Positions 51,060 to 59,960 are shown, numbered from the stretch's first letter. The stretch is DNA of 64,000 nt from Owenweeksia sp965214115 (GCA_965214115.1 CBDCAU010000003.1:248001-312000), one strand, 5' to 3'. A program made the numbers and translations. Notes: a model not told the origin generated them from the sequence alone.

Positions 51060-52930
51060 TTCTTTAGCACTTTTTCGCTTTTTATCACCCTTCCATTTTC
51101 GCTCAGAATATTCAAAACATATAGTCCTTTTTGTAAATGTTCCGTGCGAAAAACAAAGGTGTTCTCACCTTCATAAGCATCTTGCACCAATAGCGTTTTT
51201 TTATCGAAATTCTTTCCGTCCACGTTCACCAATATAAACCGTAATTCTTGCGGTTTTTCCAGTTCAAATTGCACTTGAAAATAATGTAAAACGGGATTGG
51301 GGAAAATATCAAAATTCTTTTGTTTCTGGGAAATTTCCTCCACGCCAAAAGTGGGCGCGGTAGGCGATTTCAACAAGGCACAAAAAGTGTGGGAATTGCC
51401 CGAGCTATCGCTGCGGTAGCCGCTGGCCCAAAGGTGCCCGCGTAAATCGTAAATGGGTTGCGCGCCAGAATAATCGCCCCAACGCTCGTAAAAAACATCG
51501 CCGCCGCTGCCCGTAAGCCTGTCCACAAATCCTCCTCCTTTCACTACAATTTTTGGGTCGGAATAACGCGCGGAATCATCATAAAAGATGGCGGAAAAAC
51601 CTGATGGGAAATTAGGCCCGCAATGATTGACGGTGATGATAGCTTCATTGGAAGACGAATTGGCGCCCGTCCAAGTAATATTGGGATAGCCAAAATCCAG
51701 CGAATCGTTTTCGATAATTTCCATCGAAACGGTATCCTTATTTTGGTTCAAATCATAAAGGCCGTGGTAGAAACTGCTGTGCCCCATCGAATTGACGGTG
51801 TTACCCACCATTTGGATTTTCCCGTTTTGCACAAAGCCGCCCTGAATGCGGCTGTCGTTGCAGTCAAAGCGGTGGTTCTGCATCTGCCGTGCATCGGGCG
51901 GCAAGCCGTAGGGCACGCTGCTATGCAAGGTTTTGATGGTCAATGCGGGCGGGTTCAACGTATCCAGCGGCTCGTTGATTTCCACCAAAAAAAGACTGTC
52001 GCTGATGGTATCCAAATTCCGGTTGGAAAAGAAATGGGCGGGGCCGGAATACGTACTGTCCCCCGCCTGCATCCCCGTAAAGTTGAACAGATTTTTGCCG
52101 CCCACCGCGAGGTTGGAATAATACACTTCACCCACGGGCAGGCTGTCGTAGGCGGCGTGTTTATCAATCATTCTAATAGTGGATTCTACATAACCACTAT
52201 TGTTTGTGGAGCCGTTCAAAAAAGTGTTCACCGTAATGTAAAGCCCATCTTCGCCTACGGTGATATGCGGATAGTCGCTCCACGTATTGTTGTCCAGCGG
52301 ATTGCCTTCCAAAATGTAAAAATTGAAACCGTCCATCGGGTCGGAAGTCTTTGAAAACGCTGCGATAATCTTGCTGCTCTGATAAGTGGTGCCGTGCATA
52401 TAAAGTACGATGAACCGGTCTTCTTTAGGATCGTAAATCACGCGTGGATCATAGCGTTGGGTTTGCGATTTGATGGCATCGAAACTGAAAAACCGCAGGG
52501 TGGTTTGCAGTAAAATGCTGTCTTGATAGGTGTCATAAATAAATACGTCGGTATTTTTAACAGAAATAAGAATACCGTTCCGGTTGATGGCGAACGAATT
52601 GTCGTGGGGCGTGCCGGCGGTGAGGGTGTTGGTGTTGAAACCTTCCAGTAAAATAGGTTTGCGGGCGGTATCGGCGGCTGCTTTTTTTCGCAAAATAGGC
52701 AGCGGCCGGATGTTTTTCTTTAGCGCGCGCAGTTCGTTTTCGGAGACTTGCGTACCGGGCTTGGGGGCTTCTGCCTCGATAAGGCGCGGCCCAAACTCGC
52801 GCTCCACTTGGCTTGGCACATATTCGCCCACTGGGTTTTTAGCGGGCAACACCGTGGCGCGGTACGTTTGCGCGCTTCCCGTTTTTACCATAAAAAAGAA
52901 GAGGAGGGCAGGGGTCAAAAATCGTTTCAT
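51056..52930 (-). CDS. Secreted protein with T9SS type A sorting domain
   Basis: This 624-residue protein has a signal peptide (LTPALLFFFMVKTGSAQ), a ~480-residue ectodomain with propeller-like repeats, and a C-terminal domain that opens FDIFPNPVLHYFQVQF (~543) and ends LQKGLYVLNILSENGRVIKSEKV. The ectodomain has conserved stretches YDPRVIYDPKEDRFIVLYMHG and DYPHITVGEDGLYITVNTF, which recall secreted beta-propeller proteins. No enzyme motif is seen. It is convergent with kmo (4-bp overlap) and divergent from the large protein at 53018. Confidence 0.83.
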   Translation of the reverse strand: MKRFLTPALLFFFMVKTGSAQTYRATVLPAKNPVGEYVPSQVEREFGPRLIEAEAPKPGTQVSENELRALKKNIRPLPILRKKAAADTARKPILLEGFNTNTLTAGTPHDNSFAINRNGILISVKNTDVFIYDTYQDSILLQTTLRFFSFDAIKSQTQRYDPRVIYDPKEDRFIVLYMHGTTYQSSKIIAAFSKTSDPMDGFNFYILEGNPLDNNTWSDYPHITVGEDGLYITVNTFLNGSTNNSGYVESTIRMIDKHAAYDSLPVGEVYYSNLAVGGKNLFNFTGMQAGDSTYSGPAHFFSNRNLDTISDSLFLVEINEPLDTLNPPALTIKTLHSSVPYGLPPDARQMQNHRFDCNDSRIQGGFVQNGKIQMVGNTVNSMGHSSFYHGLYDLNQNKDTVSMEIIENDSLDFGYPNITWTGANSSSNEAIITVNHCGPNFPSGFSAIFYDDSARYSDPKIVVKGGGFVDRLTGSGGDVFYERWGDYSGAQPIYDLRGHLWASGYRSDSSGNSHTFCALLKSPTAPTFGVEEISQKQKNFDIFPNPVLHYFQVQFELEKPQELRFILVNVDGKNFDKKTLLVQDAYEGENTFVFRTEHLQKGLYVLNILSENGRVIKSEKVLKN

Positions 52931-53017
52931 ATTCGTAATTTCGTGAATTCACAAATATACTAAAAGCAACCCGCTGGCGGTTAAACGTCAGTACTTTCCC
53001 AAGGTCAATTTTCTCTC

Positions 53018-56000
53018 GTGAAACAACATTTAATTCCCTCTTTCAAAATTTTGCTGGCGCTCGCTTTCGCGGGATTTTTTGCGCTGCCCGCGCAGGGGCA
53101 ATTCTATTATGGCTTGCGCCAAGATTTTGGCAAAAACCGCGTGCAGTACAACGATTTCGACTGGGTGTTTTACCGTTTCGATCGGTTTGACATTTATTTT
53201 TATAGAGGCAACGACGAGCTGGCCGCGCAGACCGCCCGCTTCACCGAAAAGGAACTCATCCGCATCGAAAACCTGCTGGATGCCCCGCTGGACGACCGTG
53301 TTCAAATACTGGTTTTCAACAACTTATCAGATTTGAAACAGAGCAACGTCAATTCCAACGATGATGAGGATTACCAAGCCAACGGCGTGACACGCATCAG
53401 CGGGCGGCGGCTTTTCGTGTATTTTGATGGGAGTTATAAAAACCTGAAAGAAAACCTGCGCAGCGGACTGGCCGAGGTGGTTTTGAGCAATTTGATCTAC
53501 GGCAGTTTTACCGAATCCATCCGCAACTCCGCGCTGCTGAACCTGCCAGGATGGTACACCGAGGGGCTGATTTCGTACCTCGGGTCGCCGGGCCAAAATA
53601 CCGAGATGGAAACTTGGGTGCGCGACGGATTCCTGAGCGGGAAATACAAAAACATCAACGTTTTGATGGAACAGGATGCGCGGTACGCGGGGCATTCTAT
53701 ATGGAATTATATCGCGGAAACTTATGGGCAAAAAGTGATAAAAAATGTGGTATATATGGCCATCGTAAATCGCAACATCGAAAGTGGCTTTTTATATATA
53801 CTGGGGAATGACTTAGAAACGGTGATTGGGGGATGGAAAGATTGGCTTGCCAAAAAATACCGCGAAAACGACAATTTGCCGCCCTTGCCGGAAAAAGGAT
53901 TGCTGAAAATACCGAAACGCCACCGCATCACTCAAACCGCCGCCAGCCCCGATGGACGCTATCTTTCGTATGTGGTGCAACGCTTCTCGCGCTACCGTGT
54001 TTACCTTTATGATTTTGAAAAAAACAAGCGAAAGAAAATCTTGACCGACGGCTACCGCATTGCCCAAAATTCCGACTATTCGTACCCCATTATGACGTGG
54101 CATCCCAACGGGGAAATTATGGCGATGATCACCGAAGAAAAGGGGTTTATTTATCTAAATTATTACAATTTAAAAGATAAAAATTGGGAGAAAAAACCGT
54201 TCTTTAAATTCGATAAAATTTTGTCGTTTTCGTATTCGGAAGATGGCAAGCGTTTTTTGATGAGCGCCGTGAAAGATGGGCAGTCGGATATTTTTATTTA
54301 TACCATATTAAATACCAAAATCGAGCAGCTTACCAATGATTCGTATGACGACCTGCATCCCGCGTGGATAGAAGGCGGGCGGCGCGTGGCGTGGAGCAGC
54401 AACCGACCGAACAACGTTTTGAAAAATAACGAAGAGGCCACCGTTTTCCCAAAAAATGATTTGGATCTATTTGCGATGCCCGCCGCCGTGCCGGACGATA
54501 CCGCCGAAATATGGCGGCTGACCCAAAGTCCCAACGTGGACGAAATCGCGCCGAAAGCCTACCAGCCGGGTTTCGTGACATTTTTGAGCGATCGCAGCGG
54601 CGTGCGAAACCGCCACTTGATCGAGATTGACAGCAGCATCGGCTATGTGGATACCACCACGCATTACGAGTATGATTTTACGGAATACCAATTGACGAAT
54701 TCGCGGCGCAACATCTTGGCGCACAACTATTTTCCCGAAAGGGAAAAAATAACGGACGTCTTGTTTTTTGACCAGCGTTTCCGCGTGTATGAAACGCCGA
54801 TGGAGCGCTTCGAGGATTTGAGTGCCGAGCGTATTTCCGGGTCCGCCCCGCCCACGCCGTCTGGAGAAAGCTCGGCGCAAACCCCCGCCCAATCCAGCCT
54901 ACCGCAGAATTCCCCGCTTTATTACCCCGGCGTGGATTTCAATGATTTTGAGGTGAACATTTACGATTACCAATTCGACGACGACCAAGGCCGCAGCCGC
55001 CCCTCGCGCAATGAAAAGCCGCGCCCGCGCCCAGTAAAAATCCTGCCCGAACCGGGCAACGTGATGCAGCCGCAAAACGATACGCTGGAGATTCCGCCCA
55101 AGCGCAATTATTTCCTTTCTTTTTATGAAGACGATTTCAGCGTCAGTTTTGACAATATCTTCTTGAATCCACAGTACCAGCGTTTTACAGGATTCGTGAG
55201 CAGCGATTTGCTGAACGCGGGCTTCAATATGCAATTCAAGGCCGGCGTGATGGATTTGATGCACGACTACCGGATCATCGCGGGATTGCAGACGGGATTC
55301 CAGCCGTTGCCCGGCACTTCGCTGGCGCCCAACGCCAGTTTTTTCGTGGGCGTGGTGGATTACAAAAACCGCCTCGATAAAGAATACATCTACAACCGGC
55401 GCAGCGAACTGCTCATCCGCAGTTTTGTGGATTACCAGCGCATCATCACCCACGAGGCCACCAGCAAATTTACTTGGCCGTTCAACCCCGTTTCGTCCGT
55501 ACGCGGCAGTTTGGGCTACCGGCTGGACCAAACCATCCAACTGAGCCGCGACCAAGCCTCTTACGAAACGCCCACTTTGTACCAAAACTACGGCATCGCC
55601 AAGCTGGCCTACGTTTACGACAATTCCCGAAAAATAGGCTTGAACCTTTACGCGGGCACGCGGATGAAAATCTTCACGGAATACTACCGCAATTTGCAGG
55701 AAACGCCGACGGGGCTGCACACGGCGGGCATCGATTTCAGGAATTACCAAATCCTCCATAAAAATTTGATCTGGGCCAACCGCTTTGCCAGCGGCACCTC
55801 CTTTGGGCCGGAAAAACTCATTTATATAATGGGTGGCGTGGACAATGCCTTCTCGCCGGAATTTGATCCCACCACGCCCATCGCCACGGAAAACAACTAT
55901 ATTTTCCAAACCTTGGTGACCAATATGCGCGGCTTTTTCCAAAACGTGCGCAACGGCAACAGTTTCGCGGTCATCAATTCGGAATTGCGCTGGCCCGTTT

Positions 56001-56329
56001 TCAGTTATTTATTGACAAAACCCATCCGCAGCGATTTTATCAAAAATTTCCAAGTCATTGGTTTTGGGGATGTTGGCACCGCTTGGAACGGGCTGAATCC
56101 CTACGACCGCGAAAACGCCATCAACACGCGGGTGGTGAATTTCGGCAGCACTTCCGGCAATTCGCGGGTGGTGCTGGACAGTCAAAAAGATCCCATCGTG
56201 ATGAGCTATGGACTGGGGCTGCGCACGCGGCTTTTCGGTTATTTTTTACGGTTTGATTGGGCGTGGCCGGTGGAGGATGGGCTGGTGCTGGACCGTCAGT
56301 TTTGTTTTTCGATTGGGATGGATTTTTGA
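53018..56329 (+). CDS. Large TolB-propeller and Omp85-like outer-membrane protein
   Basis: This 1103-residue protein starts at a GTG that gives a good signal peptide (ILLALAFAGFFALPAQGQ). Residues ~30-290 resemble the peptidase-MA-like part of such proteins, but LPGWYTEGLISYLG holds no HExxH, so protease activity is unlikely. Residues ~300-560 are TolB/WD40-like blades (SPDGRYLSYVVQRFSRYRVY, YPIMTWHPNGEIMAMI, DDLHPAWIEGGRRVAWSSN). A proline-rich spacer follows, then a beta-barrel (~700-1103) ending in an aromatic strand (RQFCFSIGMDF), as in surface-antigen/Omp85 proteins. Role unknown, perhaps assembly or stability of surface proteins (inference). Confidence 0.78.
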   Translation: MKQHLIPSFKILLALAFAGFFALPAQGQFYYGLRQDFGKNRVQYNDFDWVFYRFDRFDIYFYRGNDELAAQTARFTEKELIRIENLLDAPLDDRVQILVFNNLSDLKQSNVNSNDDEDYQANGVTRISGRRLFVYFDGSYKNLKENLRSGLAEVVLSNLIYGSFTESIRNSALLNLPGWYTEGLISYLGSPGQNTEMETWVRDGFLSGKYKNINVLMEQDARYAGHSIWNYIAETYGQKVIKNVVYMAIVNRNIESGFLYILGNDLETVIGGWKDWLAKKYRENDNLPPLPEKGLLKIPKRHRITQTAASPDGRYLSYVVQRFSRYRVYLYDFEKNKRKKILTDGYRIAQNSDYSYPIMTWHPNGEIMAMITEEKGFIYLNYYNLKDKNWEKKPFFKFDKILSFSYSEDGKRFLMSAVKDGQSDIFIYTILNTKIEQLTNDSYDDLHPAWIEGGRRVAWSSNRPNNVLKNNEEATVFPKNDLDLFAMPAAVPDDTAEIWRLTQSPNVDEIAPKAYQPGFVTFLSDRSGVRNRHLIEIDSSIGYVDTTTHYEYDFTEYQLTNSRRNILAHNYFPEREKITDVLFFDQRFRVYETPMERFEDLSAERISGSAPPTPSGESSAQTPAQSSLPQNSPLYYPGVDFNDFEVNIYDYQFDDDQGRSRPSRNEKPRPRPVKILPEPGNVMQPQNDTLEIPPKRNYFLSFYEDDFSVSFDNIFLNPQYQRFTGFVSSDLLNAGFNMQFKAGVMDLMHDYRIIAGLQTGFQPLPGTSLAPNASFFVGVVDYKNRLDKEYIYNRRSELLIRSFVDYQRIITHEATSKFTWPFNPVSSVRGSLGYRLDQTIQLSRDQASYETPTLYQNYGIAKLAYVYDNSRKIGLNLYAGTRMKIFTEYYRNLQETPTGLHTAGIDFRNYQILHKNLIWANRFASGTSFGPEKLIYIMGGVDNAFSPEFDPTTPIATENNYIFQTLVTNMRGFFQNVRNGNSFAVINSELRWPVFSYLLTKPIRSDFIKNFQVIGFGDVGTAWNGLNPYDRENAINTRVVNFGSTSGNSRVVLDSQKDPIVMSYGLGLRTRLFGYFLRFDWAWPVEDGLVLDRQFCFSIGMDF

Positions 56330-56362
56330 AAATTTTTGTCGAACCGCAGGGCATTTTTGTGA

Positions 56363-56382
56363 AACCGCACGGCCGTGCGGTT
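56363..56382. repeat. 20-bp palindrome with ACGGCCGT core, copy 3
   Basis: AACCGCACGG joined to CCGTGCGGTT, perfect. A further arm GAACCGCA (56341-56348) precedes it, matching TGCGGTTC (56376-56383). It lies exactly between the convergent stops of the outer-membrane gene and the endonuclease gene. Confidence 0.8.
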
Positions 56383-57033
56383 CTACGTTCCAAATGTTTT
56401 TTTCAACAACCCCTTCCGCCCAATCTTCTTTGAAATAGAATCCTTCTCCAAATCCCAGCCTCGTGCTGGCGAAAACTCGCGAGCGTAGTAGATAATCTGC
56501 AAATGCAGTTTGTTCCATTTCTCCTTCGGGAAAAGCCGCTTGGCGTCTTTTTCAGTTTGCACCACATTTTTCCCATTGCTTAATCCCCAACGAAACATCA
56601 GCCTATGAATGTGAGTGTCCACCGGAAAAGAAGGGACTCCGAAAGCTTGGCTCATCACCACGGATGCCGTTTTGTGGCCCACGGCGGGCAGGCTTTCCAA
56701 GGCGGCAAAATCGGCGGGGACTTTCCCGTCGTATTTTTCGATTAAAATGTGAGACAAGTTTTTGATGCCTTTGGATTTCATCGGCGTAAGTCCACACGGG
56801 CGGATAATGGCGGCGATTTCTTCTTGCGAAAGTTTCGCCATTTCATAAGGCGTGGAAGCGGCGGCAAAAAGGGCGGGCGTTATTTTATTGACCCGCGCGT
56901 CCGTGCACTGCGCCGATAGCAAAACCGCGATGAGCAAGGAATAATCATCAAAATGTACAAGGGGAATGGGCGGGTCGGGATAGCGTTTTTCCAGCTCCTG
57001 AATTACAAACTCGACCTTTTCTTTTTTTGTCAA
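56383..57033 (-). CDS. nth: Endonuclease III homolog lacking the Fe-S cluster
   Basis: DNA glycosylase/AP lyase for oxidised pyrimidines. The 216-residue product has LLSAQCTDARVN (~39-50), the helix-hairpin-helix with catalytic lysine LPAVGHKTASVVMSQAFG (~114-131) and the catalytic aspartate in FPVDTHIHRLMFRWG (~135-149). In the classical enzyme four Cys near the C-terminus bind a 4Fe-4S cluster. Here the region reads YYAREFSPARGWDLEKD and has no cysteine at all. I recall similar Bacteroidota variants. The start is TTG (MTKKEKVEF). Confidence 0.9.
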   Translation of the reverse strand: MTKKEKVEFVIQELEKRYPDPPIPLVHFDDYSLLIAVLLSAQCTDARVNKITPALFAAASTPYEMAKLSQEEIAAIIRPCGLTPMKSKGIKNLSHILIEKYDGKVPADFAALESLPAVGHKTASVVMSQAFGVPSFPVDTHIHRLMFRWGLSNGKNVVQTEKDAKRLFPKEKWNKLHLQIIYYAREFSPARGWDLEKDSISKKIGRKGLLKKTFGT

Positions 57034-57102
57034 AATGGCTTTTTTTTGTAGAAAAATGGAAAGCCAAATATCGGAATCCCTTGCAAAAACCGCTGCTTCT
57101 TT

Positions 57103-57241
57103 AGAATTGCACCGCCGCTTTAGCGCGGTGATTTATCAGCCAACCGAACTCCCCTCGGCTTTAGCCGAAATTTAGATTGCGCTGAAGCGCAGTGCGTGGG
57201 GGTGTAGCCTCTTCACAGCGCTAAAGCGGCTGTGCAATTCT
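57103..57241. repeat. 139-bp element with terminal inverted repeats, copy 2
   Basis: The arms are about 24 bp with two mismatches: AGAATTGCACCGCCGCTTTA at the left, and the right end reads AGAATTGCACAGCCGCTTTA as reverse complement. The core (GGCTTTAGCCGAAATT, ATTGCGCT-AAGCGC) matches the element at 46480-46615. It lies upstream of nth and downstream of the CheY-like gene. Confidence 0.75.
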
Positions 57242-57263
57242 GTAATGCGAACGGGTATTATTT

Positions 57264-57298
57264 ATTCACTTTTTACTCTTCACTCCTCACTCCTCTCA
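57264..57298. repeat. Heptamer array at the stop of the CheY-like gene
   Basis: Five 7-bp units: ATTCACT, TTTTACT, CTTCACT, CCTCACT and CCTCTCA. The last unit includes the stop codon of the response regulator gene (read on the minus strand). Confidence 0.55.
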
Positions 57299-57673
57299 CG
57301 CCACCTTGTACTCCGCCAGCTTTTCGCCTATGCGGGCCAGCTCGTTGGGGTCCAGCGGTTTGATATAAAAATCCATTACGTTGCCGTAGTCTTGGCTACG
57401 CTCGGTATCGGCGGGGCTGGTGGAGGAAGTCAAGATTGCCACGGTGTGCCGCAGGTTTTTTTTCTGCATCGCGTCCAAAAACTCCCAGCCGCTCATTTCG
57501 GGCATATTCAAATCCAGGAAAATCAAATCCGGCGATTGGTCGTTCAAAGCCGCAAAAGCTTCTTCGGGGTTGGTGAATTCCAGCACCTCCACATCCGGGA
57601 GTTTCAGCCCGATAAATTTGCTCATTATCAAGTTTTGGACGGGTTGGTCATCTACCAGCATTACTTTTTTCAT
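57296..57673 (-). CDS. CheY-like single-domain response regulator
   Basis: This 125-residue protein is a receiver domain only: MLVDDQPVQNLIM (~5-17), phospho-acceptor Asp in LIFLDLNMPEMSGWEFLD (~50-67), Thr/Ser in AILTSSTSP and the Lys in FYIKPLDPNEL. With no output domain it must act through protein contact. It lies 17 bp downstream of the GAF-HisKA gene, its likely partner. Confidence 0.9.
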   Translation of the reverse strand: MKKVMLVDDQPVQNLIMSKFIGLKLPDVEVLEFTNPEEAFAALNDQSPDLIFLDLNMPEMSGWEFLDAMQKKNLRHTVAILTSSTSPADTERSQDYGNVMDFYIKPLDPNELARIGEKLAEYKVA

Positions 57674-57690
57674 AGCCTTGTTTGTAGAGT

Positions 57691-58521
57691 TTAAGCCACG
57701 TTTCGAGCGGCGCGTTGTATCACTTTTTGCAGGGCCGCGTCCATTTCTTGCGCGGCGGTGGCCAGCATTGGTATCATCTCTTTTTGGCTTTCGGGGTCTT
57801 CGTGTTCCAACAGTTGGGTCAGGCCCAAAATCCGCGAAAGCGGCTCTCGGACGCTGTGGGCGTTAAACATCGAAATCTCGAAAAGCTCGTCGTTTTGCCG
57901 CCGCAGTTCGCGCGTTTGGCTCTCGATGGTTTTTTCTTGATTTTCCACGATGGCCTGTATTTCTTGGTTTTTTTCCCGGATGTTTTTGGCAGATTCTTGC
58001 AACTCGTGGTGTACCCGGCTCAGATCGTCGCGGAGCACTATCTCCGTCAGTTTGGAATCCAAGCTCTCTGCCAGCAGCCGCACCATTTCTATCTCTTTGG
58101 GCCCAATTTGATCCTCTTCGCCCACTGCGGCACATATCAGCAGCAGCTTGTTTGGCTGCGACACAAAGTTCCATCCCCAAATTTCTTTTACCGATTTATT
58201 GCACACCCCCAAAGCGTCCGCGGTCAGGTTCTTGGCCTCGCCTTTTTGCATCACTGGGCGTTTTTCTTTCCACAGTTCGCGCTCAAAAGGGAGTAAATCG
58301 GGCAGCTCCGTTTCTTTGATGTAAGAGGTGCTGCCCGAAATATTGAGAATGTTCCATTTGCCCTGAAAATAAAAGCACACCCGAAATGCCCGAACCTCTA
58401 CAATGTATTTCAGGCGCTTGCACAAAAGTTCGAATACCTCTTGTGGCGTCTGGTTTTTGTGGAGACGGCTCAGAAACTGGGCAAATACCTCATATCCCAA
58501 ATGTACGGATGGCTTATTCAT
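57691..58521 (-). CDS. GAF plus HisKA-like protein without ATPase domain
   Basis: This 276-residue protein has an N-terminal GAF-like sensor (~20-165, with VRAFRVCFYFQGKWNILNIS and LLLICAAVGEEDQIG), a coiled coil (~168-212: VHHELQESAKNIREKNQEIQ), and a dimerisation domain with an H-box-like SMFNAHSVREPLSRILGLTQ (~216-235). It stops after the second helix (VIQRAARNVA). The HATPase domain of a histidine kinase is absent and no remnant follows in the 17 bp before the next gene. It may be a phosphotransfer or adaptor partner, or need a kinase in trans. Confidence 0.78.
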   Translation of the reverse strand: MNKPSVHLGYEVFAQFLSRLHKNQTPQEVFELLCKRLKYIVEVRAFRVCFYFQGKWNILNISGSTSYIKETELPDLLPFERELWKEKRPVMQKGEAKNLTADALGVCNKSVKEIWGWNFVSQPNKLLLICAAVGEEDQIGPKEIEMVRLLAESLDSKLTEIVLRDDLSRVHHELQESAKNIREKNQEIQAIVENQEKTIESQTRELRRQNDELFEISMFNAHSVREPLSRILGLTQLLEHEDPESQKEMIPMLATAAQEMDAALQKVIQRAARNVA

Positions 58522-58542
58522 CTTTTCGGTCGTTTAGAAAAT

Positions 58543-59127
58543 TCAGGCGCGGGCAGAGGCCAGTTCGCCATCCAGTTGAATGCCGGAAATATCGGCCAGC
58601 GTGTTCAGCATATTCACCAAGTCGGCCTGCGCCATCAGTTCTTGGATTTCGCCGGCCGCAAAACCCGCGCTTGCCAGTTGTGCCACGTCCTCATCGCCGA
58701 TCATCGCGTGGTTAAGCGCGGCCTTGGTCACCACTTTGATGGCCTCTTTGTAGCTGTTGGGCAGCTTGGGCGAATCCAGTTGGGTGGCTTTGTAATCGGC
58801 CTCGTCGGAGATGAGGTGGCTCATACTGTCGGCAAAAATCCCGTGGGCCTCGGCGCAGTAGCTGCAGCCGCGCTCCTGCGACACGTTATATATAATGAGT
58901 TGTTTCAGCACGTTGGGCACGTCGCCCAGCAAAAGGGTGGATTTCAGTTTTTCCCAGTTGCCGCGCAGCAGCGTGGGGTTGTTGCCCTGGCATTTGAACC
59001 AGTTCAGCACAAACGGCAATTGCAACATCTGCATCGTTTCGTCGTAGATTTCCTTCACCTCGGGGGTGGCGGAATCATAATCCACCAATTGGAACCGCGT
59101 GGCAGCGGGAGTTGTGATAGTTGTCAT
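58543..59127 (-). CDS. AhpD/carboxymuconolactone decarboxylase-like protein
   Basis: This 194-residue protein has the CMD fold: PFVLNWFKCQGNNPTLLRGNW (here split; FVLNWFKCQG and NPTLLRGNWEKL), then a helix pair around the redox motif RGCSYCAEAHGIF (~91-103), typical of AhpD-like CxxC reductases, and a C-terminal alpha bundle (EDVAQLASAGFAAGEIQELM). AhpD-type proteins serve as thiol reductases for peroxidase systems. It is the first gene of a three-gene operon with the GAF-HisKA and CheY-like genes, so redox state may be the input (inference). Confidence 0.82.
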   Translation of the reverse strand: MTTITTPAATRFQLVDYDSATPEVKEIYDETMQMLQLPFVLNWFKCQGNNPTLLRGNWEKLKSTLLLGDVPNVLKQLIIYNVSQERGCSYCAEAHGIFADSMSHLISDEADYKATQLDSPKLPNSYKEAIKVVTKAALNHAMIGDEDVAQLASAGFAAGEIQELMAQADLVNMLNTLADISGIQLDGELASARA

Positions 59128-59443
59128 TTCAGTAGAAATTTTGAGTTTGAAAGGCGAAAGTAATATTTGTATTACAAAATACCAAAATAGTAGCTAAAGT
59201 TTTTTTATAGTAAATTTTGAAATATTTCAAATTAGTTTGTTAGTTTTCAATATTTTAAAAAAAATTAGACCGCATATTTTTATATAAAAAACCGTTTTTT
59301 TTTGATATATGGCATCTTTATTTTTATAAGTAAAAATAGCGATATAAATTTGATGATTTTCAATTCTTTAGGAATGTGGTTTCAACTTTTTGCACGTCTT
59401 CCCGTTGCCATTTTAAAATTCTTCAAATCTAAAAATCACCACA
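59128..59443. promoter_or_regulatory. AT-rich divergent intergenic region, with bcp -7 box
   Basis: No gene is seen in these 316 bp, which are very AT-rich. TAAATTTG at 59345-59352 matches TAnnTTTG and could drive bcp, giving a leader of about 85 bp. No clear -33 element was found, and no promoter match for the AhpD-like operon. Confidence 0.45.
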
Positions 59444-59899
59444 ATGACCCATCTAAAAGAAGGCGACCCAGCCCCGGATTTTTCCGCTACCGACCACAAC
59501 GGAAACGACCTGAAACTAAAAGATTTCCGTGGCAAGAAGGTGGTCTTATATTTTTATCCCAAAGACGACACGCCCGGCTGCACCAAAGAAGCCTGCAGCT
59601 TCCGCGACCATTATAAAAAACTGCAAGAAGCTGGCTATGAAATTATTGGCGTGAGCGCGGACGATGAAAAGAAGCACCAAAAATTTATCGACAAATACGA
59701 TTTGCCGTTCCCGTTGATCCCTGACACCGAAAAGGCCATCATCGAAAAATATGGCGTGTGGGGGCAAAAGAAATTTATGGGCCGCGAATACGATGGCATC
59801 CACCGCGAAACGTTCGTGATTAACGAAAAAGGCAACATTGAGCGCGTCATCACCAAAGTGAAAAGCAAGGAGGCGGCGGAGCAAATTCTTGGCAATTAG
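59444..59899 (+). CDS. bcp: Thiol peroxidase Bcp (peroxiredoxin)
   Basis: It reduces hydroperoxides using thioredoxin. The 151-residue product has GDPAPDFSATDHNG (~7-20), VVLYFYPKDDTPGCTKEACSF (~33-53) with the peroxidatic and resolving cysteines five residues apart (atypical 2-Cys type), IIGVSADDEKKHQKF (~66-80) and the C-terminal ETFVINEKGNIERV. An octamer array begins at its last codons. It is divergent from the AhpD-like operon, so both sides of the gap deal with thiol redox chemistry. Confidence 0.95.
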   Translation: MTHLKEGDPAPDFSATDHNGNDLKLKDFRGKKVVLYFYPKDDTPGCTKEACSFRDHYKKLQEAGYEIIGVSADDEKKHQKFIDKYDLPFPLIPDTEKAIIEKYGVWGQKKFMGREYDGIHRETFVINEKGNIERVITKVKSKEAAEQILGN

Positions 59900-59960
59900 A
59901 CAGTTAGCCAATGAGACAATTAGTCAATGGGACAATTAGACAATGGGACAATTGGACAAT
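59891..59960. repeat. Octamer array starting at the bcp stop
   Basis: Strict 8-bp units: GGCAATTA (contains the bcp stop), GACAGTTA, GCCAATGA, GACAATTA, GTCAATGG, GACAATTA, GACAATGG, GACAATTG, then GACAAT, where the 314-bp element begins. The array continues in phase after the element (GG, GACAATTT at 60278-60287). Confidence 0.8.

Noticed and set aside
54899..55942. 347-codon minus-strand open frame
   Set aside because: It is a shadow of the large outer-membrane gene at 53018-56329, which has a signal peptide and clear domains in the other direction.
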